From assembly GCF_016808335.1 (NCBI RefSeq), contig NC_053153.1, forward strand, positions 18,363,033 through 18,427,032: a stretch of 64,000 nucleotides of DNA, read 5' to 3'. A program made the position numbers and the translations under genes. Positions 21,586 to 32,744 of this stretch are shown here, piece after piece. The stretch is from Panicum virgatum. Its lineage: Eukaryota; Streptophyta; Magnoliopsida; Poales; Poaceae. The notes under the pieces were generated by a model. It ran no database searches. It was given only the letters and a program-made list of their open reading frames with translations, and had not been told where the DNA came from. Each line of letters begins with the position of its first letter. Position 1 is the stretch's first letter.

Positions 21586-22313
21586 TAATTGGGCCGTGGT
21601 TTTGGAAGAAGAAAAAAAGCTATTGTGGGCTGTGAGTTGAAAAAAGCTATAGTAAATTATCTGCTGTGAGAAAACTGAAAGCCGTTTAATTTGGTTGACA
21701 AAGCTGCTGTGGGTGTGAAGTAGTTAAAATTCTCTTAAGTTTTGGGGGCTCTTGTAAAAATATTAAGACAAAAAAATACTATGATTAATTAAAAATTTTG
21801 TGAGCCCTCCCTTCCCGGCACCGTTAACTACTTTTGGGACCTCAAATCGGTACAACGGAGGGAGAGATAGTGCATTGTAAGTGGGGGAATCGAATCCCCA
21901 GGGTATGGCGCAACCATTTGATGTGGAATTTTGGGTTAAATATGTCGAGATAACGACTGATTGTAACATCCAACTCATGAGCCGGTTGGTCCTCAATTAG
22001 AGTATCATGCATAAGGTATTATAGCTCAAGAATAGTATCGAATAGAAGGTTGAGAGTGGGATGAACTAACTTAAATAGCTAACTCTAGAAAGTATTGCAA
22101 TCTTGGGTTAACTCTTTTACGCGAAGTGGGGATGAAAGCGTAATCAGCCTGCAGTGAAAAACAGCCCAATTTAGTAATGAACTAGCTTAGGAAAACAGCT
22201 TATGCCCACTTAAACGCTGAATGGACTGTACCTACGTGAAAGTAGGTACGACTTGCTACTTGTTTGGTTGGTGTTCGACTTTTTTTGACAGCAAAAGAAA
22301 ACCAAACGGACAC
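21586..22313. mobile_element. MITE-like region with a nested small LTR-type fragment
   Basis: The outer ends GGTGTGTTTAATTGGG and (minus) AGTGTCCGTTTGGTTTTC are weakly similar inverted ends. Inside, 21965-22150 starts TGTAACATCC and contains tttacgcgaagtggggatgaaagcg, clearly related to ttttgcgcgaagcgaggacgaaagcgc in the 260-bp solo LTR at 61129-61388. Boundaries and duplications could not be fixed by eye. Confidence 0.4.
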
Positions 22314-22689
22314 TGAGTTAAAGGAAAAAAGGTGGGGGTTCGAGCAGACGTACTTTATTTATTTATTTTTGCTGGACAATAATGTCTCGGCTGATGGGCT
22401 GGTGAAATATAATCTAATAATAATGGAAGAAGGCACACAGTAGGTGTAGGTCTGTAAATGTTTGTTAGATCGATGCGTTGTACGTGGTGCCTATAAAATG
22501 ACCTCTACACCTTCGATCCATCAAGATAAATTTAGGTCCCAAGTCAGCCAATGCAAACCAAGGCTGGTACATCCTAGGTGGACATTCTAAAAAATAGAGA
22601 AGTTCTAGAAATTCTCACAAAAATCAGAAATATTTGGCCATACATCTGACTACTCTAATCATAATAGTCATTGAATCTGTTATTTTTCT
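22314..22689. other. intergenic, no gene seen
   Basis: AT-rich sequence without recognisable ORF, RNA gene or element end. Confidence 0.4.
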
Positions 22690-22930
22690 AATAAATTATC
22701 CACCTATGCCATTATAAAAATAGACTAAAATAACCCCCTAAACATGCATCTAAATTACCCACATCTGCCATTATAAAAAAACCCAAAGTAACCCCCTAAT
22801 CTTTGTGTAAATTACCCACATATGCTATTAAACAATAATACAAAATAGCCTCTAAATTTGCATATAAAGTATCCAATTATGTCATTATTAAAAGTTAAAG
22901 TAACCCCTAAATTTGAATCTAAACTATATA
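22690..22930. repeat. degenerate 60-70-bp tandem repeat, AT-rich
   Basis: About four diverged copies of a unit of the form (c)accca(c/t)atatgccattataaaaa...aaagtaaccccctaaa...tgcatctaaatt. Copies differ by substitutions and small indels. No coding potential. Confidence 0.6.
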
Positions 22931-23312
22931 ATTATAATAAAATATTAAAGTATATCAATATAAAATTCTAAATTATTATTTCAATCATTATTATATTATC
23001 ATGTATATAAAAATACTACCATGATAAGTGTCACTGTGTATTCATATACGACGAAGAGATAAAAACACTAATTCATAAATAAATAGTTTAATTTAATATA
23101 TATATCAAATACACATGGAGGTGTGGTGCAAAATAAAATCTATTGCAACTATTTATGATAAATATATATTCCCCTATTCTTTTCTTTGGGCATGTGAGGA
23201 ATGAGGAACGCAAATTTGACTGAGGCGGAAACTGTTGGATTATATGAACATGTGAACAGCTTAGTTATCTATCTGCATCCTTCATGAGTCCATAGCAACG
23301 TACATACGATGA
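22931..23312. other. AT-rich intergenic sequence
   Basis: Very AT-rich with TATA-type runs near 23090-23160. Nothing recognisable. Confidence 0.4.
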
Positions 23313-23320
23313 AATATGAT

Positions 23321-23535
23321 CAGTGGCGAATCTAGCTCAAAAATGTAGAGGGGGCTCATATCCATCTTCTTCTTCTTCTTCTTCTTCTTCTTTCTCCCCT
23401 TCTCTTCTTCTTCCTCCTCTCTTCTTCTTCATTGTTTCATCTCAAAAATTAAGGGAGGGATTAGGGGGGTATCCATGGGTCTTAGGGAGGTAGGGGGGCT
23501 TAATCCCCCTAGCCCCCCCTGTAAATCCGCCCCTG
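23321..23535. mobile_element. hAT-type MITE with (CTT)n tract
   Basis: A 215-bp element with ends CAGTGGCGAATCTA / TAAATCCGCCCCTG, flanked by the perfect 8-bp duplication AATATGAT (23313-23320 and 23536-23543), the hAT signature. It contains a cttcttctt microsatellite (about 23368-23430). Confidence 0.85.
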
Positions 23536-23854
23536 AATATGATGTAAGTTCTGCAGTAAACTCAATGTCTCTGACGTGGAAACTTTTCTGCTCAATTGGA
23601 GGCTTCAGAATGGGCAGGTTAAAAAATCGGCTCTGCATGCTATCTCTAATCTCGCATGACCTTCACCGACAAGCTGAATCAATCAACATTAGTGATTCAG
23701 TGACCAACAACAAAGCAAGCCTAGTTGTCGTTTGAATTGGTAAAGTACCAGTATCTCTATAATTAATTCTTCCCCTTTACCGGTACATTTTGAATTTATG
23801 AAGCAACCAAGGTGGCTACATAACTCCAGCAACTCACGATAAGGTGGCAATGCA

Positions 23855-24715
23855 ATGCCAACTATTTATATGTACCATCCAAACCGGCCATTCAAAGATA
23901 TCTACCCCACTATATACAACATCGCTCACCATCCACATGATACAGTGGCAAAAGTCATGAATTCAACATCGTTGAACATCTCTTTTAGAAGAGCGTTGGT
24001 AGATGAAAAATTGGATGAATGGCTAAGACTAGTAGCACAAGTCTCCAACTTTAATTTGACTCAAGGAAGGGGTATTTTAGCTGGCACTTAACCAAGAGCG
24101 GACAATTTATTGTTCGCTCGATGTACCTTCATCTAGCTAACCATAACTTTCCTTTCCAACATAAATTTATTTGAAAACTTAAAGTTCCATTAAAAATTAA
24201 GATCTTTCTTTGGTATCTGCAAAAAGGGGGTTCTTTTAACCAAGGATAATCTTTGAAGGAAAAACTGGAAGGGCAGTAAAAAATGTAGCTATTGCAATTG
24301 TAATGAAACAATCAAACACCTCTTTTTCGATTACCAACATGCAAAGGTAATCTAGAGGACTGTCCAAGTTGCTACTGGTTTAACCCCACCTAGATCGGTA
24401 ACCCACATGTTTGGGAATTGGCTTCAAAATTTTAATGCAAAAGAGGCCTTTACTATTCTAACAGGGACAACGGCTCCGTGTTGGGCAATATGGCGTTGTC
24501 GAAATGATATTATCTTTTATAACGTTAAACATTCATTCTTTATGCAGGTTATTTTCAGGGGGGACCTACTGGCTGCGATTTTGGTCAATGTTACAGCATA
24601 AGGAGATGACAAAGGATTTGTTCATGAAGATCAGCACTTCTTTGGAGATAATAGCCTTAGAAATGTTTGCGAGTCATGGATGGAAGCATAATAATAGACT
24701 TTGTCAGGCTTAATT
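23855..24715 (+). pseudogene. L1-type LINE remnant (zf-RVT region)
   Basis: Plus-strand frames show a decayed LINE 3' region: YNIAHHPHDTVAKV, LDEWLRLVAQVSNFNLTQGR, then the zf-RVT block (KLKVPLKIKIFLWYLQ, LTKDNL, CSYCNCNETIKHLFFDY) and the following ...FTILTGTTAPCWAIWRCRNDIIF. It parallels the remnant at 9661-10646 but extends further 3'. Several stops and frame changes. Fragment of a non-LTR retrotransposon. Confidence 0.7.
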
Positions 24716-25848
24716 TTGTTTTTTGGCTTTCCTGCTATTACAGCTATTGAAGCTGGAAAAATATAATAATTAAAGGCTGTGTACGTTAAACCGTAGAGGC
24801 GGGAAAATTCCATTATCTAAAAAAATTATATGTACAATCCATGTATCCATAAAGATGTGAGGTATGTGCTAGACTATGTGACCACCGCGAGATGTGGAGA
24901 TTGGCATGCTCAAATGCCTCTAGCTGCAGGGGTAGGGTGGAGACGTTCAGTCTCCCGACGTTGCAGCTTTAATTTGCATACCAGATTTGTTCTGTTGCCT
25001 GTTGCCCTCACCATTTCAACCCCATGACCATGAGATCCGATCCCCAAGTGAAATCAACCTAGCAGCATTGTCTATTGATGTAGTAGCAGGCAACAGATGC
25101 AAAACCTAAGATGTTTTTTTTTCCTGAAGTGTCGAGTAAGATGCGATTCGGAGCGCATGAAAAATCCCAATTCAATGTCTTTTAGTGAATTAGTGTAGAT
25201 CGTAAACTGTTGGATCTGGACTAATGCATTACTGCTTTTTAAGTCTGTTCAGATGAGTAACACACAAATCTTCTTTGCGCAGATGACATGTGGACCACTT
25301 CCATCAAAGAAAAAGAGATAGCATGACCACAGTTGGTATATTTGACATAATGGCAATTACAGAAAGCAATATTTTACATAGAGAATTTTGTTCTACATGA
25401 TGGCTGACTTTATGAAATTAAAAAATGATTATTTGGACAGAATGGCTAGCATAACGTATATATGTGTCCCAAAAATTGTTCTTCCCAACGTTGGCACCAG
25501 AACCTCAAAAAAGCAATTTGATCAAATGATTTTTTGTTCATTAAATTTGTACAATACCCGCAAATTCTTTTTGTACAATCTATGGTAACTATATATATAT
25601 ATAACATTGTCATATAATTCTTTTGAGAGAAAGTTGCATATGTTAGTTCAAATAAGAAACCAGTTCAAGTTAAGTTTAATGAGCAAATCAATTGTGTTAA
25701 CATCATGCGGCATCTATAAAATGGCATGAGCAAAGCAAGCGTAAAGGTGTATAAACAACAGTGAAGAAGATGACAAGGACCCATGGCTAACAGGGCCCTT
25801 AATTCTGCGTCCTGTTAGTGTGCCGGCTACCAGTACTATGGAGAAAAG
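24716..25848. other. intergenic, no gene seen
   Basis: AT-rich sequence. Short ORFs (for example 25388-25588) lack recognisable domains and codon structure. No element boundary was identified. Confidence 0.45.
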
Positions 25849-26075
25849 TGTTATATATACACTATACAGAGAAACAGAGTGCATAGCGAGACAACAAAGA
25901 TACTTCAGATTTTTACTTTAGGAGAGAGAAATTCCTACGATCCATCTAGCTAACAAACAGCACTTACAATGTATATATGAGTCAATTACAATGTGTGTTA
26001 GCATGGACAAGCTTTGCAATGTATATATGAGTCAATTACATTGTTGATCTAGCACTTTCCTTTGTTAGTACCTAC
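25849..26075. repeat. direct repeat, copy 1 (about 225 bp)
   Basis: Begins ttatatatacactatacagag and ends gtacctacatt. It is nearly identical to a second copy starting at 26821 and ending near 28050 once the retroposon at 26985-27959 is discounted. It contains an internal repeat of caatgtatatatgagtcaattaca. Confidence 0.75.
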
Positions 26076-26820
26076 ATTGTAAGTACTGGCCGGCGCCGAC
26101 GCCGGGTACGTGGTGCCGGCGGACGGGCAGGCGGGGTCGACGGCCGCGCCGTGGTGGCCGTGCGTCCTGGTGAGGGGAACGCGGCACGCCCGTGCCGTGG
26201 CGTCCGGCGGCGGCGTCCGCGCGGTGCTCGGCCTTCTCCTGGTGCTTGTCGGCGCGCGGTGCACCTGGCTTTCTCCTGGTGCCCAGTGCTTGGCCTTCAC
26301 TTTTGCTGTCTGCATCCTGCCCGAGTTGCCGGTCACCCTTCTCTCCTAGCCTGCCCGAGTTGCCGGTCACCTTCTCTCCTAGCCTGCGCTCGTGCTTGGA
26401 CAGCGGATTGAATGAGATGCACTACTGTGCTTTCGTGTGCTGAGCTTGATCCAACTGGTGGTATGCATATTTCCTTGAGATAGTTCAAAGCTGAATTTAG
26501 CACCTGTCCAGCTGAATGCAAACATTTGGTTGTTGCCTGTCTGTCTGAGCTTTGAGTTTCAGACATATATACAAGGCATGGGTGGCCGATGCAACAAGCT
26601 TTGATTTATTTGCATTCACAAATGATTCTTTCATGTCACAAACCAATACACAAAGATCCATACACATGTTTGATCATCATGTTTCATGTGCCTAGAAATG
26701 TATTAAATAGTCTAGAGACAGCCACACTGACACACCATTGTATAGGTTGTTTGTTCTGTCGTCTGCGTGCGCTATTCTAGACACATGCAGATGGCAGCCG
26801 TCTAACCATTGTACATGCCC
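26076..26820. other. spacer between direct repeats; GC-rich gene-like remnant
   Basis: 26090-26400 is GC-rich, with an open plus-strand frame (VPADGQAGSTAAPWWPC..., LGLLLVLVGARCTW) of no recognised family and a duplicated cccgagttgccggtcacc(c)ttctctcctagcctg near 26320-26385. The remainder is ordinary AT-balanced sequence. No supported gene. Confidence 0.4.
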
Positions 26821-28050
26821 TTATATATACACTATACAGAGAAACCGAGTGCATAGCGAGACAACAAAGATACTTCAGATTTTACTTTAGGAGAGAGAAA
26901 TTCCTACGATCCATCTAGCTAACAAACAGCACTTACAATGTATATATGAGTCAATTACAATGTGTGTTAGCATGGATAAGTTTTTTTTTGCGAGAAAAGG
27001 AACGTGACTTATATTAAGAAAGATATCACAGTACATTCCCTTCTTGCAGAAAGGCCCCTGAGTAACATAAGAATTACAACAAAGTCCTCCCCGCCGCTGT
27101 TCATCGTCTTCCTCAGCAGAGCCAGCCGCCGATGCCTCATCCGGACACGAGCAACGCGCCTGATCCTCAACCAACCAACTTCACCAGTCGAAATCAGTGA
27201 GTGAACTCCAAACATTGGAAAACTGCAGGAGATTCTCGATGAACGAACAGCAGTCGTCGACTCCCCAGATTCCGCCCCTCTTCCGCCTGCTTCCACCATC
27301 CCAGAGCACCAGGCCGCCACCCCAAAGCCAGCGAACAGAACACCAGCAGCAACGCCAAGGAAGAAGAACCAGACTCATGTACAACTCACAGATCTGACGC
27401 CGGCACCGGAGTACACGCCGACGAAGGAGAGAGAGATATGGAGTACCTTATTCCACAAAGCCAATGTCGTCTCCCCCAACGAATCGTCGGCGGGAACCCC
27501 TAACCACCTCCATCGACCTCCACCAGAGCCGACGCCGCCGCCGCCGCCACCTGCGCTGGAGAAGGTGAGGGGTACCGAAACCCTCACAAGGTGCCCAGAG
27601 AGGACGTCTCCGGAGCCGCATCAGGGGAGCAAAATCCCCTCCCCATCGACGACGCCTGGAGCATCATCGACGGCAAGGGGAACGAAAGCCCAGTGCCCGT
27701 CGTCGGAAGGAGCGCCGGCCACGCCGCCGCCGCCGAAGATGCGCAGCCGGAACCCAAACCCTAGACGCCGACCATGAAGCCGACGCCGGGAAATGCTAGC
27801 ACTAAGCCCTAGGACTACAGCTATACAAGGTCCTCCCGCCAAGGAGCCGGGCTCCCCTCGCCGGTCCGACGCCCCGAGGGCCGGTGGATCGACGGAGGAA
27901 AAGGAGATCGCCCTCCGAATCTCCCTGTGGCTACTGTAGCGAAAGGGGAGAACTTTCTCAGCATGGATAAGTTTTGCAATGCAACATTTCCCAAATAATA
28001 TGCCCATACATTGTTGATCTAGCCGTTTTCCTTTATTAGGACCTACATTT
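26821..28050. repeat. direct repeat, copy 2, interrupted by a retroposon
   Basis: Second copy of the 25849-26075 repeat, split by the insertion at 26985-27959. The first 140 bases differ from copy 1 at only a few positions. The pair could be tandem duplication or decayed LTRs of a small element; no matching 5-bp flanks were found. Confidence 0.65.
26985..27959 (-). mobile_element. LINE-type retroposon with 16-bp target duplication
   Basis: Inserted in repeat copy 2 and flanked by the perfect 16-bp duplication AGCATGGATAAGTTTT (26969-26984 and 27960-27975). The left side is a T run, so on the minus strand the element ends in poly(A): ...TTAATATAAGTCACGTTCCTTTTCTCGC(A)n. A long duplication plus a poly(A) tail is the hallmark of LINE-driven target-primed insertion. 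About 975 bp, GC-rich 5' half, no RT domain. It may be a non-autonomous LINE derivative or a processed transcript. Confidence 0.75.
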
Positions 28051-28519
28051 AGTAATACGAACCTCCGTTTGCAAATACTTGGGAACTTTGACCACTTTAT
28101 ATTTTTACAAATACTTGGCAATATATTGTTTCCAAAAAGTTATTTCCAACTTTGCCCTTAAGATATGGACTCGCGTACCAGGCGGATGGATAGGCAGATT
28201 CTTTTTGCTTCCAGAATTTTCACCATGATGTGAACGTGTCCCAAATTTTTTAATTAGGGGTATTTTCGCCACTACATGTGTAAAATAGGACTGTCTAGTG
28301 ATTTGTGCTGTGGTCAAAATTGTCAAGTAAATAAAAGCGGAGGTTGGTAGCACACATGGCCCCTCTCAAATGATCAGGAAGCAGACAAGTATTTATATAT
28401 CAACTAATTTGTATGCGTTGCTTGTCTGCTTCTGCTGCTTGATGATACCCCCGCCCTATGCATGTACTCTCAGCTAGTAGCATCAGCTGTAGCATACAAA
28501 GAAACCGCTTACATATAAA
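28051..28519. other. intergenic, no gene seen
   Basis: AT-rich sequence; the small minus-strand ORF at 28105-28353 has no recognisable domain. No element boundary identified. Confidence 0.4.
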
Positions 28520-28786
28520 GGGTGTGTTTAGTTCCCTCCAACTCCTCCAAACTTTCCATCACATCGAAATCATATTGAAACATTAAATATAACAAATGAC
28601 CCATGTATGAAGTACTAAATATAGGTAAATAAAAAAACTAATTGCATAGTTTTGATATACGTTGCGAGACGAATCTTTTGAGCCTAGTTAGTCTATGGTA
28701 GGGCAATATTTACCACATACAAACGAAAAGTTTTACAGTACTTTTCACAAACACTTTTCGCATCCTTTTCACAACTAAACACAGCC
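28520..28786. mobile_element. MITE, GGCC(N)TGTTT family, copy C
   Basis: Ends GGGTGTGTTTAGTTCC and CACAACTAAACACAGCC. Core has GTTGCGAGACGAATCTTTTGAGCCTAGTTAG, close to copy B in inverted orientation. Confidence 0.65.
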
Positions 28787-28882
28787 AAAAATAGGTATGC
28801 ATGACCATAAAGATGAGATTGGAATGGTAGGTATCAGGATGCAAAATAACTCATTGTCATGCCTTTTGCCTTCACTGCTTCA

Positions 28883-29115
28883 GGCCCCGTTCACTTCTCA
28901 AAAAATTTCCTACGGTACCCGTCACATCGAATTTTTGTACACATGCATGAAGTATTAAATGAAGTTGAAAAAAATTACTAATTACACAGTCTAACTGATT
29001 AGCACGAGATAAATCTTTTAAGTCTAATTAGTCCATAATTAGACATTATTTGTCAAATAACAACGAAACGTGCTACCGTAACTTTTCGCCTACTTTTTGC
29101 GAACTAAACGGGGCC
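28883..29115. mobile_element. MITE, GGCC(N)TGTTT family, copy D
   Basis: Ends GGCCCCGTTCACTTC and GAACTAAACGGGGCC. Core includes ACATGCATGAAGTATTAAAT and AATCTTTTAAGTCTAATTAGTCC. Terminal match is good; no convincing target duplication. Confidence 0.65.
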
Positions 29116-29607
29116 TCGGTATAGTTCCAATCCCCTTGGAGATGAAGGAAAAAGTGAACTGTGCTAGAAATGTAGAACTAGCTAGAACGAGTAGTAGAGC
29201 TTGTGGATGATCTGCTCCAACCGCAGTGAGTGATATGACCAAAGGAGCCTGGAAAGGGAAGACAAAAGAGCTTGAAGTCATGGCTTTGCGTAACTAGCCA
29301 AATTCCCCCTACATGATTCTCTCACATTTTAGAGCAAAGCTTTCTTTCAAAACTGTTGCATTGAGTTTTTTTTCCATGAGGTTTGCAAATCCTTTTGAAT
29401 GCCCAAGTTACATATTCAGTTTTCCCCCCATATAGCTTACTCGAGCCTCTTCAAGAATTGCTCGGAAGATCCAAGCAAATTTGAGTCATGATTCTAGGAC
29501 GACCGGCAAAATTAGGATACTAGAATATCTTGAAACAAAAATCGCAAGAGAAAAAAAAAAGAAAAAACAAGCGATCTGGGGCTGGGCCGCCAGACAAAAG
29601 TCAGGCC
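29116..29607. other. intergenic, no gene seen
   Basis: Mixed sequence up to the start of the long inverted repeat. Nothing recognisable. Confidence 0.4.
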
Positions 29608-29875
29608 CTTTTTTCTTTTTTATATTTAAAAAAATTAAAATTTCAAAAATATATGTCCGTTTTGAAATATTTCAAAACTACTCCCGGTCGCCCCCCATAG
29701 GGCAACAGGCCCTAAATGTATTTTTTTTTCTTCAAATTTGCAACGAGGTCCCTAGCAAAAAAATTCAAGGGGGCCGGTCGCCCTCCCCTCGGGCGACCGA
29801 TGGGCCCCGCCCACAGGCGCGACAGGGGGCCTGTCGCCCCCCCCACCCCCCCGGGGGCGACCGGGGCTTGCTCCC

Positions 29876-29884
29876 CTATATAAG
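29876..29884 (+). promoter_or_regulatory. TATA box in the left long TIR
   Basis: CTATATAAG in the left inverted repeat, about 120 bases upstream of a probable 5'UTR splice donor (CTGTAG/GTTAGTAA near 30008). It lies in the segment missing from the right arm. Probable promoter of the downstream GRF gene. Confidence 0.5.
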
Positions 29885-30378
29885 CCTTCTACCCCCATTC
29901 CCTCCTCATTTGAGCCCAAAAATTCCACCAAAAATCCAGAAAAAAAAGAGAGGGTTGAGGAGAAGGGAAGCGGCGAAGACCTGCCGGATTCCGCACTTGT
30001 GATCTGTAGGTTAGTAAATTTAATTTATGTATTTTTCCATTGGTATTATAGAGTAATTTAATTTAATTAGTGCTATAGTAGAACCATTTAGGTAGGTGTT
30101 TAATGATACTTTAGTTTTTAGTTACGTAGTAGTAAATTAGTTTAGAAAATTAGTACTACACATTTATTATTACAATTGCAGTACTATTAGAGACGTGTTT
30201 ATAAATTAATTACGATTTAGAATAGAATTTGGCATATACAGTATAGAATTTGAATGTCATCACGTAGTTATGAATACTTATACATTGTAGTTGAATTCCA
30301 TACTTAGTTTTTACGGATTGTTGAATAAGATAGTGAAGTAAAGAGTATAACTCGATAAGTATTCTGTGATATACAGAT

Positions 30379-31082
30379 ATGTCGAGCAAGATGCAGTTTC
30401 AAGTATTTTATGGCGACTACAATGTTTTGTATGGGCCAAAGGGAGACCCCATAATATGGGAGGGGCCTCTTGGACCTGATTCCTTTCCGAAACCAGTGTT
30501 TGAGTTTACGCCACAGCACAAGAGTGAATTTACCAATGAAAATCATCTTCGACAATACGATAACCGTAGAGAACAATGGCCAAAATGCAGACATGGTGAG
30601 GACTGCTTAGTGCAGATGTGCACCGACGGGATTGATGGCGGTCGGCGTTTCTTTAAATGTCCACACGCATGGGTAATACTCGGTTGTTTCATTTCTTTAT
30701 CTTCAATGAGACACATTATATGAAATTTGTTTTGTAGTCTTCCGATGCTCCAGAAAATTGTGGTTTTACTAGGTGGGTCGATACTGCACTAATTGATTCT
30801 GTTCAGGAGTTCATCGAGTACCTCCAGATAAAGATCTTTGATCTAGAATGCAAAGTGAACCATTATGAGGAAGGGAGCGAGGGAAACAAAGACGACGAAG
30901 ATGATGATACCAGCAATGCTGCCGGTTCACAGGATGAACCATGCACTATTCCTTACTGCAACTGCCCTTGTCACAAGAAGAAGGGCCCTGCGCCTCCGGC
31001 ACCACCGCCTGCACCACCTGCAATGGGTGGATACTGCGGAGAAGGCTCAACGCAGTTTGCTACGTGGGGGTACGGCTACTAG
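30379..31082 (+). CDS. GRF-type zinc-finger protein carried by the long-TIR element
   Basis: Two coding exons, 30379-30672 and 30738-31082, GT-AG, about 212 residues; a 5'UTR intron from about 30008 to an acceptor (gatatacag) just before the ATG is likely. Residues 67-111 form a GRF-type zinc finger: WPKC-RHGEDC at 67-76, GGRRFF at 88-92, KCPHAW, then ENCGFTRWVD across the splice. An Asp/Glu-rich stretch follows, then CNCPCHKKK and a Pro-rich tail. GRF fingers bind single-stranded nucleic acid in known proteins (family knowledge). All zinc-ligand positions appear intact and both exons are open. The role within the element is unknown. Confidence 0.7.
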
Positions 31083-31567
31083 GACTACCCTAGTGTTAGT
31101 GACATGCTGCATCGTTGTGTTTGTTGTGTTTTTTTTAAATTACCTAAGGCATGTTAGGTTAGTCCAGAATCTGTTTACCGTAGTTTGCAACGGGTTCTGC
31201 CATGCCACTGCATGTGTGATGTGTGTTCCATTATCGTTGTATTATGATGTAAACTTGATGGTTCACATTATGTAATGCATTTCTTATTTCTTATTTCTTA
31301 TCGTTATATTAATTAAATGTGTGATTTTTAGTATTCTAGTGACATGAAAAGCTTCGAAGATATTAAGGACAAGTTCAAAGATTTCATAAATTCCCGGCTA
31401 TAACTGCAAATTAATGGTAAAAGTTACAGCACACAGAGTCAAGCTCTCAACTGAAAACATAAACAACTAATTGCAGTGGCATGTGCACGCGACAAGGTAA
31501 TTTCTTGTTGCATCTAAACCTACCATGCCTTATGGAATGTAAAATGCCGGGATTACATAGTGCTACT

Positions 31568-32157
31568 CTACTGAGTGCACCGAGAATATTTGCCCTTCCT
31601 AATTGCTTCGGGGCCGGCTTCCTTCTCACGGCGTGCCCTCTCTCGCTTTCTCTCCCTGTCAGCTTCACGTTCGGCCGCCGCCTTACGATCTACCTCCTCC
31701 ATCCTCTTGCGGATCTCTTCTTGCTCTTTTTTGCGCTTCTCCTCTTGCTGTTCCTCGTGCTTCATTCAGCGCCAACATTCTGCAGCCCACCTTGCTTGTT
31801 GTTCCACAAAGTCATTTGCCTGCTGCGACTGCACGGTGTCGAACCACTGCATAAAATCACAAAGAGGCGGAGAAGACTTTGTCCAACAAAAGTTAAAATC
31901 ATAACTCAATGTTAGGTCACAAAGAAAAATAGCGTATGTTGTCCTACTACCTTGGCCCGGTCTTTGCCGTATCGCTTAGGTGGATCATATTCGTAGTTCT
32001 CATACATAAAGAATCTCATGCCGTAGTCATCTCCTAAAACCTCAGATTGCATGAACTTATATAACGAACCGCAGAAGCACATTGTCACATCAATTTCTTC
32101 AGGTACGGTGGTTTCACACTTGCTCCACGGAATGTGGGTTGATCCTGACGAAGACAT
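31568..32157 (-). pseudogene. convergent second gene of the long-TIR element (degenerate finger plus coiled coil)
   Basis: Minus strand, two exons: 32157-31951 (MSSSGSTHIPWSKCE..., donor GTAGTA after a Lys codon) and 31846-31568. Exon 1 has MCFCGSLYKFM and DYGMRFFMYENYEYDP, which looks like a GRF-type finger whose later Cys positions are Tyr in two places (inference from the pattern CxCG...FFxC). Exon 2 reads WFDTVQSQQANDFVEQQARWAAECWR, hits a TGA at 31766-31768, and continues in the same frame as a strongly charged coiled coil (EEQQEEKRKKEQ..., RERKRERARREKEAG) to a stop at 31568. The TGA could come from CGA by one transition. Likely a recently disabled gene. Confidence 0.6.
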
Positions 32158-32744
32158 TGGCGCTATAGTGTGGTGCGCCAAATAACGAACAATGATTTAA
32201 ATAATGCACATATCGTATACCAAATCGATGTGTAAAAATATAGGTACTGTCATAATTCTATTGTCTTATGCTACAATATCAATAAAGTACTGTCATAATT
32301 CTATTCTGATACATAGTTAATTTAAAAACAAGTTTGTAATAGTACTCAAATTGTAATACTAAACGAGTGTTCAAAAACATCAAATTTAATTCAGCTAATC
32401 CGCTAATTAAATTAAATTGTTATACAATATCAATGGATTCATACGGAAGTTACCGGTAGATCACAAGTGCGGAATTCGGCAGAGCTTCGCCGCTTTTCTT
32501 CTCCTCACCCTTCTCTTTTTTTTCTGAATTTTTAGGCTCAAATGACAGGCCCATGTCGCCCCTGAGGAGGGCGACAGGCCCCCTTGAATTTTTTTTGCCA
32601 GGGACCTCGTTGCAAATTTGAAGAAAAAAAATTACACTTAGAGCCTGTTGCCCTATGGGGACGACCGGGTAGTTTTGAAATATTTCAAAATAGACATATA
32701 TTTTTGAAATTTTGATTTTTTTTTAAATATAAAAAAGAAAAAAG

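Larger units (their letters stand above)
29608..32744. mobile_element. 3.1-kb long-TIR (MULE-like) element carrying two convergent genes
   Basis: The two ends are long inverted repeats, 29608-30072 and 32402-32744. Both start CTTTTTTCTTTTTTATATTT, then share TTTTGAAATATTTCAAAACTA, CCTGTTGCCCTATGGGG-type (right arm orientation), TTCAAATTTGCAACGAGGTCCC, GCGGCGAAG and TTCCGCACTTGTGATCT. The left arm has about 110 extra bases that include a TATA box. Between them are two spliced genes pointing toward each other (30379-31082 plus, 32157-31568 minus). No transposase is recognised. Long TIRs holding genes without transposase resemble non-autonomous or Pack-type Mutator elements. No 9-bp duplication was found (left flank AGTCAGGCC, right flank CGCGCCAAC), so the superfamily is inference. 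Confidence 0.75.
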
